A DNA stretch of 64,000 nucleotides from Streptomyces sp. ITFR-21 (GTDB lineage: Bacteria; Actinomycetota; Actinomycetes; Streptomycetales; Streptomycetaceae). Below are positions 36,131 to 46,201 of this stretch, in pieces; the stretch's first letter is position 1; the number at the start of each line of letters is the position of its first letter. The stretch is taken from assembly GCF_031844685.1 (NCBI RefSeq), contig NZ_CP134605.1:3864001-3928000 (forward strand), given 5' to 3'. The notes beneath the pieces are model-generated. The model saw only the letters and a list, made by a program, of their open reading frames with translations. It searched no databases and was not told where the DNA came from. The position numbers and the translations under genes are program-made.

Positions 36131-36887
36131 CCGTCGGTCGGCGCCGGGCCCCTCGGCCCGGCGGCCGGGCAGGTAGCGCCGCCGCGCCGCCTCCCTCCTC
36201 CGCTGCGCGGCGCAAAACGCACCGGGTCCCGCTCCGCCGCCCACGGGGATCCACCCGACCGGCCCCGGCCCGCCGCATCCCCGCCCACCCGCCCACCCGC
36301 ACGCGCCCCCGCCGCCCCCGCCGCACTCGCCGCACCCGCCGCCCCCGCCGCACCCGCCGCCCTCGCCGTCCCCCGGTCACCGGGGCCCGGCGGGGGCGGC
36401 GCCGTGTGCTCGGGCGGGGCGCCGCGCGGGCGGGGAATGCAGGCGGCACCCTTTCCCTTCCCGGGTTTCCGGCATCCCCGCGGGCGGCGCCGGCGCGCCG
36501 CCCGCCGCACCCGCGGGCGGCTTTTCCGGCCTGACCCCGGCGGTTTTCCCGGCGGGCCGCCGCAGGCCGGGCGGCCGGGCCGGAAGCCGCGCGTCCGCGC
36601 AGGTCGGGGGAGCCCGGGAGCCGCCGTCGGGCTCGGGTGCGGCGGCGCGGTGGTAATGCCGGGCCGCCGAATCCGCTGGCTGAATCCGCCGGCTGAATCC
36701 GCCGGCTTTTCCGGTCGGCCCGGAAATCCCCGCCGCGCCCCGGGCCACCCCGCGACCGCCATTCCGAGCGAGCGGAGACCGGCGTTCCCGGGCCGGGCGC
36801 CGGGGCGCTCCCCGGGGCCGCGGCGCCCCTCCCGCCCGGCCGCCGGGCCGGCTCCGGCAGGGCATCCCCGCCGCCCTACATCGAATC
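36131..36887. other. Long GC-rich non-coding stretch
   Basis: About 750 bp with no supportable gene. It contains a (CGCACC/CGCCCC)-like run at about 36300-36370 and a clean 13-bp triplication at 36669-36707. Apparent long frames here are composed of Ala/Pro/Arg and lack protein character. Confidence 0.55.
36669..36707. repeat. Three tandem copies of a 13-bp unit
   Basis: GAATCCGCTGGCT, GAATCCGCCGGCT, GAATCCGCCGGCT. The unit length is not a codon multiple, so this is not a coding repeat. Confidence 0.9.
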
Positions 36888-37154
36888 TTGCGGAGGAAAG
36901 TAGTGATTAAGCAAAGATGCGTCTGGATATTGCGCGCCCGTGTCCGTGAGATTACGGTGCCCCTTGCGCCGTCACCGCCCGCACTGCCGCACCAAGCCCA
37001 GGACCCCCCCGCCCCCCCATCCGCTCACGGAGCCAGCACCGCGTCCGACCGTGCTCCGTGCCGCGTCAGCTCCATGTGCCCTCGCTCCCCCCTGCCGCCT
37101 CACGGCGGCACCCGACGGTGCAGAACCGGCATCGAATGTCGAAAGGAGCAGAAG

Positions 37155-40100
37155 TTGTTCCAGTCCATGCGCTACCTAGGGCGAACGATCGCCGTGGGAG
37201 GCACCACCGCGCTGATCGCCGCCGCCGGCGTCTTCGCGCTGACGGTCCCCCCGGCGGTGGCCGCCGCCACCGCCGCCACCGGCGGCAGCGGCGCGAACCT
37301 GCCGTACGTCGAGGTGCAGGCGGAGAACTCCGCCACCAACGGGACCGCCATCGGCCCGAGTTACGCCCAGGGCCAGCTGGCCGACGAGGCGTCGTACCGC
37401 AAGGCGGTGACGCTGCAGGGCGCCGGCAAGTACGTCACGTTCACCACGCCGGTGGCCACCAACTCGATCGACTTCCGGTACAGCATCCCGGACACCGCGG
37501 GCGGCTCGGTCTACACCGCCCCGCTGTCGCTGTACATCAACGGCACCAAGCAGTCCGACTTCTCGTTGACCAACGCCTATAGCTGGTACTACGGCAGTTA
37601 CCCGTTCACCAACTCGCCGGGCAGCAACCCGCACCACTTCTTCGACGAGACGCACCGCCTGTTCCCGACCACCTATCCGGCGGGCACCACCTTCAAGCTG
37701 CAGGTCGACGCCGAGGACACCGCGTCCTCGTACACGATCGACTTCGCCGACTTCGAGCAGGTCGGCGCCGCTCTGACCGCCCCCTCCGGCTCGGTCTCGG
37801 TGACCAGCAAGGGCGCGGACGCCAGCGGCGCGGCCGACTCCACCGCCGCGTTCAACTCCGCGATCAGCGCGGCCGGTCCGGGCGGCACGGTGTGGATCCC
37901 GCCGGGCACGTACAACATCCCGGGCCACATCGCGGTCAACAACGTGACGGTCGCCGGCGCCGGTATGTGGTATTCGACGGTCACCGGTACGGCGCCCGGC
38001 TTCTACGGCAACTCCGCGCCGTCGGCCAGCACCAACGTGCACCTGCAGAACTTCGCGATCTTCGGCAACGTCCAGGAGCGCGACGACAGCGCCCAGGTGA
38101 ACGGCATCGGCGGCGCGCTGAGCAACTCGACGGTGACCGGCGTCTGGATCGACCACGAGAAGGTCGGCGCCTGGATGGACGGGCCGATGACGGGCCTGAC
38201 CTTCAGCGGGGTCCGGATCCGGGACACCACCGCGGACGGCATCAACTTCCACGGCGGCGTCACCAACTCGACGGTCACCAACAGCGACATCCGCAACACC
38301 GGTGACGACGGCATCGCGACCTGGGCGGACTCCGCGCTCGGCGCCGACGCCAACGACACGATCTCCAACAACAACGTGCAGCTGCAGATCCTCGCCAACG
38401 GCATCGCGATCTACGGCGGTCACGACAACACCGTCAGCGGCAACCGGGTGATCGACACCGGTCTGGCCCAGGGCGGCGGCATCCACGTGGGGCAGCGCTT
38501 CACCTCCACGCCGGTCGGCACCACCACGATCTCCAACAACACCCTGATCCGCGACGGCAGCCTCGACCCGAACTGGCAGTTCGGCGTCGGCGCGCTGTGG
38601 TTCGACGGCAGCCAGGGGGCGATCACCGGCCCGATCAACGTGAGCAACGCGCTGATCCAGCAGAGCCCGTACGAAGCGGTCCAGTGGGTCGAGGGCACGG
38701 TCAGCGGGGTCAGCCTGGACAACGTGACCATCGCCGGCACCGGTACCTTCGCCCTCCAGGAACAGACCGGCGGCGCCGCGAAGTTCACCAACGTCACGGC
38801 GACCGGCGTGGGCGCGCCCTCCCCGGTGTACAGCTGCGAAGGCGGGAACTTCGCGGTGACGGACGGCGGCGGCAACTCCGGTATCACCGGTACGCCGATC
38901 TGCGGCCCGTGGCCGACCCCGGTCTTCCCGCCCTACCCGGCCGAGGGCGTGACCGCCACCCCGGGCGCGCTCAACTTCGGCTCGGTCGCCACCGGTTCGA
39001 CCAGCGCGGCGCAGACCGTGACGGTCTCCAACCCGACCAACGCCGCCGCGGCCGTCGCCTCGATCGCCGCCACGGGCGACTTCTCGCAGACCAACACCTG
39101 CGGTACGTCGATCCCGGCCAACGGCTCCTGCACGGTCAGCGTGAAGTTCGTGCCGACCGCGACCGGCAGCCGGACCGGCACCCTCACGGTCACCGCGGGC
39201 GGCAGCACCAGCACGGTGACCCTGTCCGGCAACGGCACCGCGCCGGGCCCGATCCTCAACACCGACCCGGGCGGCCTGTCCTTCGCCGCCACCGTCGTCG
39301 GCTCCTCGGCCGCCACCCAGGCGGTGACGGTGAGCAACACCGGCACCACCTCGGCGACCGTCTCCGGCGTCTCGGTGACCGGTGACTTCAGCCAGACCAA
39401 CAACTGCGGCACCGTCGCGGTCGGTTCGTCCTGCACGGTGACCGTCGGGTTCAAGCCCACCGCGGGCGGCGCCCGCACCGGCACCCTGACCGTCACCAGC
39501 AACGCCAACAACAGCCCGACCACCGTCGGCCTGAGCGGCAGCGGCATCGACAGCTCCACCGACATCGCGGCCGGCCGCCCGGCGTCGGCGAGTTCCAGCA
39601 GCGGCGTCTACGTCGCCGGCAACGTCACCGACGCGGACGCCTCCACCTATTGGGAGAGCGCCAACGGCGCCTTCCCGCAGTGGGCGCAGGTCGACCTCGG
39701 CCAGAACTACAGCGTCGGCAAGGTCGTCCTGAAGCTCCCGCCGGCCACCGCCTGGGCTACCCGTACCGAGACCCTGTCGGTGCAGGGCTCCACGGACGGC
39801 TCCGCCTTCTCCACCCTGGTGGGCTCGGCCGGCTACACCTTCGACCCGAACGCCAACAACAACACGGTGACGATCACCTTCAACGCCGCCACCGAGCGGT
39901 ACCTGCGGGTCAACATCACCGCCAACAGCGGCTGGAGCGCCGGTCAGCTGTCGGACGTCGAGGTCTTCCCGAGCGGCGGCAGCACCAACCCGACGTCGGC
40001 GACGCTGTCGACGAACCCGGGCTCACTGACGTTCGCCACGCAGGCCCTCAACACCGCCAGCAGCGCGCAGACGGTCACGGTGACCAACACCGGTACCGCC

Positions 40101-40724
40101 GCCGCGACCGTCTCCGGGGTCTCCACCAGCGGCGACTTCTCGCAGACCAACACCTGCGGGACGTCCGTCGCGGTGAACGCCTCCTGCGCGGTCAGCGTGA
40201 AGTTCACCCCGACCGCGTCCGGCACCCGGACCGGCAGCCTGACCATCACCGGCAACGCGTCGAACAGCCCGACCACGGTCGCGCTGACCGGCACCGGAGC
40301 CGGCACGGTCAGCACCAACCTGGCGGCCGGCAAGGCCACCAGCGAGTCCAGCCACGCCGATGTCTACGCCTCGTCGAACGTGACGGACGACAACCAGAAC
40401 AGCTACTGGGAGAGCGCCAACAACGCCTTCCCGCAGTGGGTGCAGGTGGACCTCGGCTCCGCGCAGAGCGCCGGCCGGGTCGTCCTCCAGCTCCCCGCCG
40501 CCTGGGGTGCCCGCAACCAGACCCTGACGGTCTCGGGCAGCACCAACGGCAGCACCTTCACCACCCTCAAGGCGTCGGCGACCTACACCTTCGACCCGAA
40601 CACGAACGACACGGTCACCATCACGTTCCCCGCGTCCACCCAGCGCTACTTCCGGGTGACCCTCACGGCGAACACCGGCTGGCCGGCCGGACAGCTCTCG
40701 GAGTTCCAGGTCTGGAACAGCTGA
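37155..40724 (+). CDS. Secreted multidomain beta-helix glycoside hydrolase (mycodextranase / alpha-1,3-glucanase-like)
   Basis: The product is about 1189 residues. A signal peptide (LIAAAGVFALTVPPAVAAAT) leads to a CBM35-like module (YVEVQAENSATNG onward), then a pectate-lyase-like right-handed beta-helix (from VSVTSKGADASGAADSTAAF; NSTVTNSDIRNTGDDGIATW carries the likely catalytic acids). After that come two choice-of-anchor-D Ig-like repeats (containing GDFSQTN), a discoidin/CBM32 module, a third Ig-like repeat and a second discoidin module. This order matches streptomycete enzymes annotated as mycodextranase or alpha-1,3-glucanase, which attack fungal or dental alpha-glucans; activity is inferred. 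I chose TTG 37155 because AAAGGAG lies six bases upstream; ATG 37167 is too far from it. A GTG at 36903 with GGAGG is also in frame. Confidence 0.85.
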   Translation: MFQSMRYLGRTIAVGGTTALIAAAGVFALTVPPAVAAATAATGGSGANLPYVEVQAENSATNGTAIGPSYAQGQLADEASYRKAVTLQGAGKYVTFTTPVATNSIDFRYSIPDTAGGSVYTAPLSLYINGTKQSDFSLTNAYSWYYGSYPFTNSPGSNPHHFFDETHRLFPTTYPAGTTFKLQVDAEDTASSYTIDFADFEQVGAALTAPSGSVSVTSKGADASGAADSTAAFNSAISAAGPGGTVWIPPGTYNIPGHIAVNNVTVAGAGMWYSTVTGTAPGFYGNSAPSASTNVHLQNFAIFGNVQERDDSAQVNGIGGALSNSTVTGVWIDHEKVGAWMDGPMTGLTFSGVRIRDTTADGINFHGGVTNSTVTNSDIRNTGDDGIATWADSALGADANDTISNNNVQLQILANGIAIYGGHDNTVSGNRVIDTGLAQGGGIHVGQRFTSTPVGTTTISNNTLIRDGSLDPNWQFGVGALWFDGSQGAITGPINVSNALIQQSPYEAVQWVEGTVSGVSLDNVTIAGTGTFALQEQTGGAAKFTNVTATGVGAPSPVYSCEGGNFAVTDGGGNSGITGTPICGPWPTPVFPPYPAEGVTATPGALNFGSVATGSTSAAQTVTVSNPTNAAAAVASIAATGDFSQTNTCGTSIPANGSCTVSVKFVPTATGSRTGTLTVTAGGSTSTVTLSGNGTAPGPILNTDPGGLSFAATVVGSSAATQAVTVSNTGTTSATVSGVSVTGDFSQTNNCGTVAVGSSCTVTVGFKPTAGGARTGTLTVTSNANNSPTTVGLSGSGIDSSTDIAAGRPASASSSSGVYVAGNVTDADASTYWESANGAFPQWAQVDLGQNYSVGKVVLKLPPATAWATRTETLSVQGSTDGSAFSTLVGSAGYTFDPNANNNTVTITFNAATERYLRVNITANSGWSAGQLSDVEVFPSGGSTNPTSATLSTNPGSLTFATQALNTASSAQTVTVTNTGTAAATVSGVSTSGDFSQTNTCGTSVAVNASCAVSVKFTPTASGTRTGSLTITGNASNSPTTVALTGTGAGTVSTNLAAGKATSESSHADVYASSNVTDDNQNSYWESANNAFPQWVQVDLGSAQSAGRVVLQLPAAWGARNQTLTVSGSTNGSTFTTLKASATYTFDPNTNDTVTITFPASTQRYFRVTLTANTGWPAGQLSEFQVWNS

Positions 40725-41421
40725 CCTGAGCCGGGCGGTGCCGGCGAGCGCCCCGCGCGCCCGCCGGCCCCGCCCCGCCCCGCCCCGCCCCGCCCCGTCC
40801 CGGCCCGTTCACCCCCGGTCCGCCTTGTGCGCGCCAGGGGTTCGCCGTGCGGTGCGCGGGAGTGCTCCGGCGGGGCCCGGACGGTCGGCGCGGCCGGGCG
40901 CGCGGGGCCGCGGCTGTCCAGATCGTGACGTGTCCCTTTTTGGACAGAGGGTGACCCAGGGTGGAGAACGCGCAGCTCGCGGGGGTGATCACCGGCCGGT
41001 GACGGATCCGGGCGCGGCTAAACTCGCTAGTCGCCGAGGTACGGCGTCCGGTAGTTATCTCATACGGCATGCTCGCGGCGGAACTCCCCTCCGCGGCGGA
41101 ACGCCGCTGCACCGCCAGTGCTCCCGGACGCGGCGCCCCCGAGTCGCCGCGGCCGGGCCCGCCGATGGCAGCGACCGGCACGCTCGCCCGGTTTCCCGGG
41201 GGGAGCCATTTCGGCGGAGGTGGGGACCGGCACGGCCCGCTGGTCCCCACCAACCAGGCCGACCCCGCCCGGCCGGGCGGCACCCCGCGTCCGTGCGCCG
41301 GACCACGCCGCCCCGGGCGGCGGCTCCCTTCCCGTCGCCCCGCCCTCGGCGCCCCGATACCCGGCACCCCCCCCGGCCCCGATACCCGGCGACCCGGGAC
41401 CCCGGTGTCACGGCGCCCCGG
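40725..41421. other. 697-bp gap between convergent genes
   Basis: It holds a clean CCCCG run (six copies, 40768-40797) and a less GC-rich patch at about 41020-41070 (TAAACT, TAGTTATCTCAT) that looks promoter-like, though no convincing gene follows. I see no clear terminator hairpin directly after the glucanase gene. Confidence 0.45.
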
Positions 41422-42432
41422 CTACTTCCGCCGCATCACCCGGACGAACTCGGGGTCCTGAGCCAGTTTGATGCCCGCCTCGAAGCGGCTGGTCGCGCCG
41501 AGCCGCTCCATGAGCTTGGTGACGGCGCGCTGCACGGTACGGCGGCTGACGCCCATCCTGCGGGCGATCTGGTCGTCGCTCAGGCCCTCGGCGAGCAGCC
41601 GGACCGCGATCCGCTCCTGCGGGGTGAGCTCGGTGTCCCCCGGGGCGGCGGCCGGCGCGGCCGGCTCGTACGGGACCGCGCGCAGCCACAGGTCCTCGTA
41701 CACCGAGATCTGCGCCTGGATCAGGGCCGAGCCGCGGACCACGACCATCAGCGGCGACTCGGCGCGCGGCTGGTAGCCGGTCAGGAAGACGGCCACCTGG
41801 CTGTCGTAGATGATCAGGTCGTACGGCGCGTGGTCGATCAGCCGGACCTCGACGCCCAGCTCGGCCAGCTCCCGCAGATGGCGGTTGAAGTGTGGCAGCT
41901 GGGCGGCGGACTGCGGAAGGATCGTCCGGTTGCGCACCCCCCGGCCGATCATCTCCGCGTCCTGGCGGGCCGACGCGTCCAGCGCCTCCATGGGTGCCAC
42001 CGGGCCGGGGTGCACCGCGGCCGAAGTGTGCCGGACCGTGCTGTCCAGCTCGCGCAGCAGCCGGTCCTTCTGCCGCCGGTCGCTGTAGTACTCCACCTCG
42101 ACCAGCGACGCCTCGCGGGCCACCGCCGGGCGGTAGACCGTCAGCAGCGAGTCGGTGAGCTCCCGGACCGCCACCGCGCTGCGCGCCTGCTCGGCGGCGG
42201 TGGCGTGGTAGGTCTCCATGGTCCGGGTCAGCGCGGTGTCCGGGTCGACCGGCTCCAGCACGCCGTCCTGCGCGCGGATCAGGCCGAGCCGCTCCAGCCG
42301 GCGCCGACCGCGCTCGGCCTGATCCTGGTCCAGCCCGGCCGCCTTGCCGAGTTCCCCCGCCGAGGCGGCTGTGCCGCGGGCGCGCAGCACCTGGTAGATC
42401 GCCAGAGCCGGTGTTTCATCGTCGTCCCGCAT
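41422..42432 (-). CDS. LuxR-type regulator with TrmB-like N-terminal winged helix
   Basis: The 336-residue protein starts with a winged-helix-like region (AIYQVLRARGTAASAGELGK, RRRLERLGLI). The middle domain contains ELAELGVEVRLIDHAPYDLI, as in TrmB/phospholipase-D-like sensor folds. It ends with a LuxR HTH (LTPQERIAVRLLAEGLSDDQ, IARRMGVSRRTVQRAVTKLM). ATG 42432 follows GGAGGGG. Such regulators occur in many copies in Streptomyces, often next to biosynthetic genes; no target is obvious here. Confidence 0.85.
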   Translation of the reverse strand: MRDDDETPALAIYQVLRARGTAASAGELGKAAGLDQDQAERGRRRLERLGLIRAQDGVLEPVDPDTALTRTMETYHATAAEQARSAVAVRELTDSLLTVYRPAVAREASLVEVEYYSDRRQKDRLLRELDSTVRHTSAAVHPGPVAPMEALDASARQDAEMIGRGVRNRTILPQSAAQLPHFNRHLRELAELGVEVRLIDHAPYDLIIYDSQVAVFLTGYQPRAESPLMVVVRGSALIQAQISVYEDLWLRAVPYEPAAPAAAPGDTELTPQERIAVRLLAEGLSDDQIARRMGVSRRTVQRAVTKLMERLGATSRFEAGIKLAQDPEFVRVMRRK

Positions 42433-42539
42433 CGGACGGCCCCTCCGGACGAAGACTCGACAGCTCACCTACGGCTCACCCCGGGTTCCCCCGCACCTGA
42501 TGACACGTCCCGGGCGGGCGTTCGGTTCAGCCGAGCCGC

Positions 42540-42995
42540 TCAGAGGTCGAACTCCGCCGGATCGAGGCCCACCGCGAAACACGCCTCACGCACGACCGCC
42601 TGCTCGGACTTGTCGAAGACACCGTCCGCGCCGCCGATGACGATACCGATCTGGATGACCGCCCGCGCTTCGGTGGGCTTCTTCTTCGCCTTGGCGATCT
42701 CCTGCAGGATCGCCACCTTGCCGAAATCGAAGTCGGAGGTCAGCTTGGTGAGGTAGTCGTCGAAGCGGCGCTGGAGGTCCAGCGCGGGGAAGTTCTGCAG
42801 GACGTCGTTGGTGCCGATCAACGTGGCGACGCGCTGCCGCTCGGCGGGGTCGACCGAGCCGTCGGCGGCGGCCACCAGGGCGCACATGGCCATGCTGGCG
42901 TCGCGGAAGGCGCCGCTCTTGAGGTCGTTCTTCTTCGCGGTGAGCTGGGTCTGCATGCCTTGGGCGGATTCCTTGAAGCGGTCCCACAGGGCCAT
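42540..42995 (-). CDS. terB: TerB-family tellurite-resistance/stress protein
   Basis: The 151-residue protein has the all-helical TerB fold with its acidic metal-binding loop (LVAAADGSVDPAERQRV) and a second similar loop (IVIGGADGVFDKSEQAVV). TerB works with TerD-type calcium-binding proteins in membrane-linked stress complexes; terD lies 0.9 kb upstream on the same strand. GGAGAG precedes the ATG. Confidence 0.9.
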   Translation of the reverse strand: MALWDRFKESAQGMQTQLTAKKNDLKSGAFRDASMAMCALVAAADGSVDPAERQRVATLIGTNDVLQNFPALDLQRRFDDYLTKLTSDFDFGKVAILQEIAKAKKKPTEARAVIQIGIVIGGADGVFDKSEQAVVREACFAVGLDPAEFDL

Positions 42996-43242
42996 GGCGG
43001 GTCTCTCCTCGACGGGGTTCGGTTGCGCTCTGAGAACTCTCGGCGAGCGTAAAGGAGTTCCCCAGGGGGCCGCCGGGTGGGGCCGACCGGGTGACAGGGC
43101 GGGCCGGCGGCGCTGCGCCCGGGGCGACGCGTTCGCTCTCGGCGAACATCACGCGGGCCGTACCGGCCAGGCGGACCCGCCGGACGCATCCGGCGGACGG
43201 ATCCGGCGGACGGATCCCGGGGGCGGACACGCGGCCCGCCCG

Positions 43243-43731
43243 TCAGACCCGCGGGAAGCGGGCCAGCAGGTCCCAGACCACCGGGTTGGCGTCCAGTCCC
43301 TCGTGCATGTCGGTGAGGTCGGCGGTCAGGTCGTGCAGGAAGTCCCGGGCCTCCCGGCGCAGCCCCCCGTACGGCAGCACCAGCGGCGCCTCGTCCGGCA
43401 GCCAGTCGGCGGTGACCTCCACATGCCCGAACCGCCGGACGAACCGCAGCCGGTCCGTCGACTCGGTGAAGTCGAACTCGGCGTACTGCGGCCGGGCCGC
43501 CCGGCTCCCGCGCGGGTCCCGGTCCAGCCGCTCCACGATGTCGCACAGCGCCCACCCGAAGTCCAGCACCGGCACCCATCCCCAGGCTGTGGACAACTCC
43601 CGCTCGCCCTCGGCGAGATACACGTCACCGCAGAAGAGATCGTGCCGCAGCGCCTTGACGTCCGCCCGCCGGTAGTCCGTCTGCGGCGGGTCGGGAAAGC
43701 GGCGGGACAGGGCGTATCCGAGGTCGATCAC
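43243..43731 (-). CDS. Conserved hypothetical protein
   Basis: The 162-residue acidic soluble protein has distinctive motifs (YRRADVKALRHDLFCGDVYL, ELSTAWGWVPVLDFGWAL) and lies between terB and terD on the same strand. It lacks signal peptide or membrane helices. I do not recognise a named domain with confidence; similar proteins are found in this position in streptomycetes. The GTG start at 43731 lacks a ribosome site, so the start is uncertain. Confidence 0.65.
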   Translation of the reverse strand: MIDLGYALSRRFPDPPQTDYRRADVKALRHDLFCGDVYLAEGERELSTAWGWVPVLDFGWALCDIVERLDRDPRGSRAARPQYAEFDFTESTDRLRFVRRFGHVEVTADWLPDEAPLVLPYGGLRREARDFLHDLTADLTDMHEGLDANPVVWDLLARFPRV

Positions 43732-43869
43732 CGGGTGATGGTGTCAGACGCGGGCGGGCGGGTCGGCCCCCGTACCCCTGGCCGGACGTGACGCGGGACG
43801 CGGGACGTCGCACGGCATCGGGGCGGGCGGGGCACGGGGGCCGGCGGGACGGCTCCCCCGGAGGGAGCG

Positions 43870-44445
43870 TCAGAGGGTGACGCCGAAGTCGGTGGCGATG
43901 CCCACCAGGCCGGAGGCGTAGCCCTGGCCGACGGCGCGGAACTTCCACTCGGCGCCGTTGCGGTAGAGCTCGCCGAAGACCATGGCGGTCTCGACGGCGG
44001 CGTCCTCGCTCAGGTCGTAGCGGGCGATCTCGACGCCGCCGGCCTGGTTGATGATGCGGATGTAGGCGTTGCGGACCTGGCCGAAGTTCTGGCTGCGGGT
44101 CTCGGCGTCGTAGATGGAGACCGGGAAGACGATCTTGTCCACGTCGGCGGGCAGGGCGGCCAGGTTGACGTTGATCTGCTCGTCGTCGCCCTCGCCCTCG
44201 CCGGTGCGGTTGTCGCCGGTGTGGACGATGGTCTGGTCCGGGCTCTGCTTGTTGTTGAAGAAGACGAAGTGGCCGTCCGAGTAGACCTTCCCGGTGCCGT
44301 TCACGGCGATCGCGCTCGCGTCGAGGTCGAAGTCCGTGCCGGTGGTGGTCCGGACGTCCCAGCCGAGGCCGACCGTCACGGCCGTCAGGCCGGGCGCCTC
44401 TTTGGTGAGCGAGACGTTGCCGCCCTTGGACAGGCTTACCGCCAT
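43870..44445 (-). CDS. terD: TerD-family calcium-binding stress protein
   Basis: The 191-residue protein is a canonical TerD domain: [60 protein letters not shown] and the [20 protein letters not shown] region. The two Asp-rich loops bind calcium. Family members are linked to tellurite, phage and oxidative-stress resistance and to development in Streptomyces. AAGGGGAC precedes the ATG. Confidence 0.95.
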   Translation of the reverse strand: MAVSLSKGGNVSLTKEAPGLTAVTVGLGWDVRTTTGTDFDLDASAIAVNGTGKVYSDGHFVFFNNKQSPDQTIVHTGDNRTGEGEGDDEQINVNLAALPADVDKIVFPVSIYDAETRSQNFGQVRNAYIRIINQAGGVEIARYDLSEDAAVETAMVFGELYRNGAEWKFRAVGQGYASGLVGIATDFGVTL

Positions 44446-44800
44446 GGGAAGTCCCCTTATGTGGTCGTTGGTGTTGCCGACGAAAGTACCGTCATTCGTC
44501 AGAACGCGGACCGGGCATCGCGCGGTTCCCTCCCGGCCGTGCCAGGTTGCCCCGGCTTCCCGCGCCACTGCCCCTCCGGCGCCCCCGCCTGCACCGGCGC
44601 CCCCGCCTGCACCGTCTGCCCCGCCTGTCCGCGTGTCCCCGGCCGGGCCCCGGACACGGCCGGGCCGCCGCACCCCCGGGCCGCCGGCACCCCGGCCGAT
44701 CCCGGCGCCCCTGCCGGCTCCCGCACCCCCGCCGTCCCGCCGTTCCCGTTATCCCCGTTATCCCCGTGACGCGGCGGCACGGACGCGGGATCATGGGGGC

Positions 44801-45232
44801 ATGTCCGGGCCCCTTGTCATCCGCGGTTCGGTCTCCGTGCCGGAGGCCGAGCTGGTCTGGCGTTTCTCCAGGTCGTCCGGGCCCGGCGGGCAGCACGTGA
44901 ACACCAGCGACAGCCAGGTGGAGCTGCGCTTCGACCTGGCGACCACCGAGGCGCTGCCGCCGGTGTGGAAGGAACGCGCGCTGGAGCGGCTGGCCGGGCG
45001 GCTGACGGCCGAGGGCGTCCTGATCGTGAAGGCGTCCGAGCACCGCTCGCAGTGGCGCAACCGGGAGGCCGCCGCGGCCCGCCTGACCGCGATCCTCGCC
45101 CAGGCGACCGCACCGCCGCCCAAGACCCGCCGCCCCACGAAGATCCCGCGCGGGATCAACGAACGCCGGCTGCGGGTGAAGAAGCAGCGCGGACAGACCA
45201 AACGGGGCCGCAGCGGCGGCGGCTGGGACTAG
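44801..45232 (+). CDS. arfB: Alternative ribosome-rescue factor ArfB (peptidyl-tRNA hydrolase)
   Basis: The 143-residue protein frees stalled ribosomes. It has the catalytic GGQ motif in SSGPGGQHVNTSDSQVELRF and the long basic C-terminal tail (RRLRVKKQRGQTKRGRSGGG) that enters the empty mRNA channel. An ATG six codons upstream of no homology was ignored; ATG 44801 gives MSGPLVIRGSVSVPEAEL, the usual start. Confidence 0.94.
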   Translation: MSGPLVIRGSVSVPEAELVWRFSRSSGPGGQHVNTSDSQVELRFDLATTEALPPVWKERALERLAGRLTAEGVLIVKASEHRSQWRNREAAAARLTAILAQATAPPPKTRRPTKIPRGINERRLRVKKQRGQTKRGRSGGGWD

Positions 45233-45296
45233 CCCCCAGCCCCCGCGCGGGCCGTGTCCCGCCGGGCTCCGCCCCGCCGGCCGCCGCGGCGAGCGG

Positions 45297-45911
<615 letters not shown>

Positions 45912-46028
45912 GGTACGGGTCGGTGGGGGAGGCGGGCATCGGACGGAGGTCGCAGGGCGCGTACCGTCCGGTCCTAGGACCTCCGAGGACGGCGTTCGAC
46001 GTTCAGTGTTCAACTGATTACCCGAAGG

Positions 46029-46044
46029 TGTGACTTGGGTCACA
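46029..46044. promoter_or_regulatory. Exact Crp-type site upstream of cdgB
   Basis: TGTGACTTGGGTCACA is a perfect palindrome. It fits both the general Crp consensus TGTGA-N6-TCACA and the streptomycete form GTG-N6-GNCAC. It lies about 160 bp before cdgB, between it and the divergent flavin reductase gene. Confidence 0.6.
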
Positions 46045-46059
46045 AGCGACAGGAATTGT

Positions 46060-46072
46060 TGACCCTGTGTAC
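46060..46072. promoter_or_regulatory. Candidate BldD box upstream of cdgB
   Basis: TGACCCTGTGTAC matches the BldD consensus TNACNC(A/T)GNGTNA at all but the last position. BldD is known to repress cdgB in S. coelicolor, so the location is as expected. Confidence 0.6.
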
Positions 46073-46101
46073 CGAACGCACAGCTCGCTGTGATTCAGTT
46101 G

Positions 46102-46132
46102 CGGTGTAATTGGAAGAGTGTGAATTACACCG
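46102..46132. promoter_or_regulatory. 10-bp inverted repeat in the cdgB leader
   Basis: CGGTGTAATT, 11-bp spacer, AATTACACCG: perfect arms in an otherwise AT-rich patch 70-100 bp upstream of cdgB. It may be an operator for a further regulator; I do not recognise the motif. Confidence 0.5.
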
Positions 46133-46201
46133 TGGCCGCACCGGTTTGGGGACGGGGCCACCGCACTACCAGGAGTCGCTGTCGAGGGCGTGGAGAGGGG
46201 C

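Noticed and set aside
35455..36887. Several frames of more than 100 codons in the GC-rich stretch after the monooxygenase gene
   Set aside because: All are Ala/Pro/Arg-rich and overlap each other on both strands; only the propeller remnant has protein-like sequence.
41020..41470. A plus-strand gene starting at ATG 41069 behind a TAGTTAT-like -10
   Set aside because: The product is Pro/Arg/Gly low complexity and runs into the antisense of the LuxR-type gene.
45912..46043. A 44-residue longer flavin reductase starting at GTG 46043
   Set aside because: The added residues are Pro/Thr-rich and the start overlaps the Crp-type palindrome in a promoter region.
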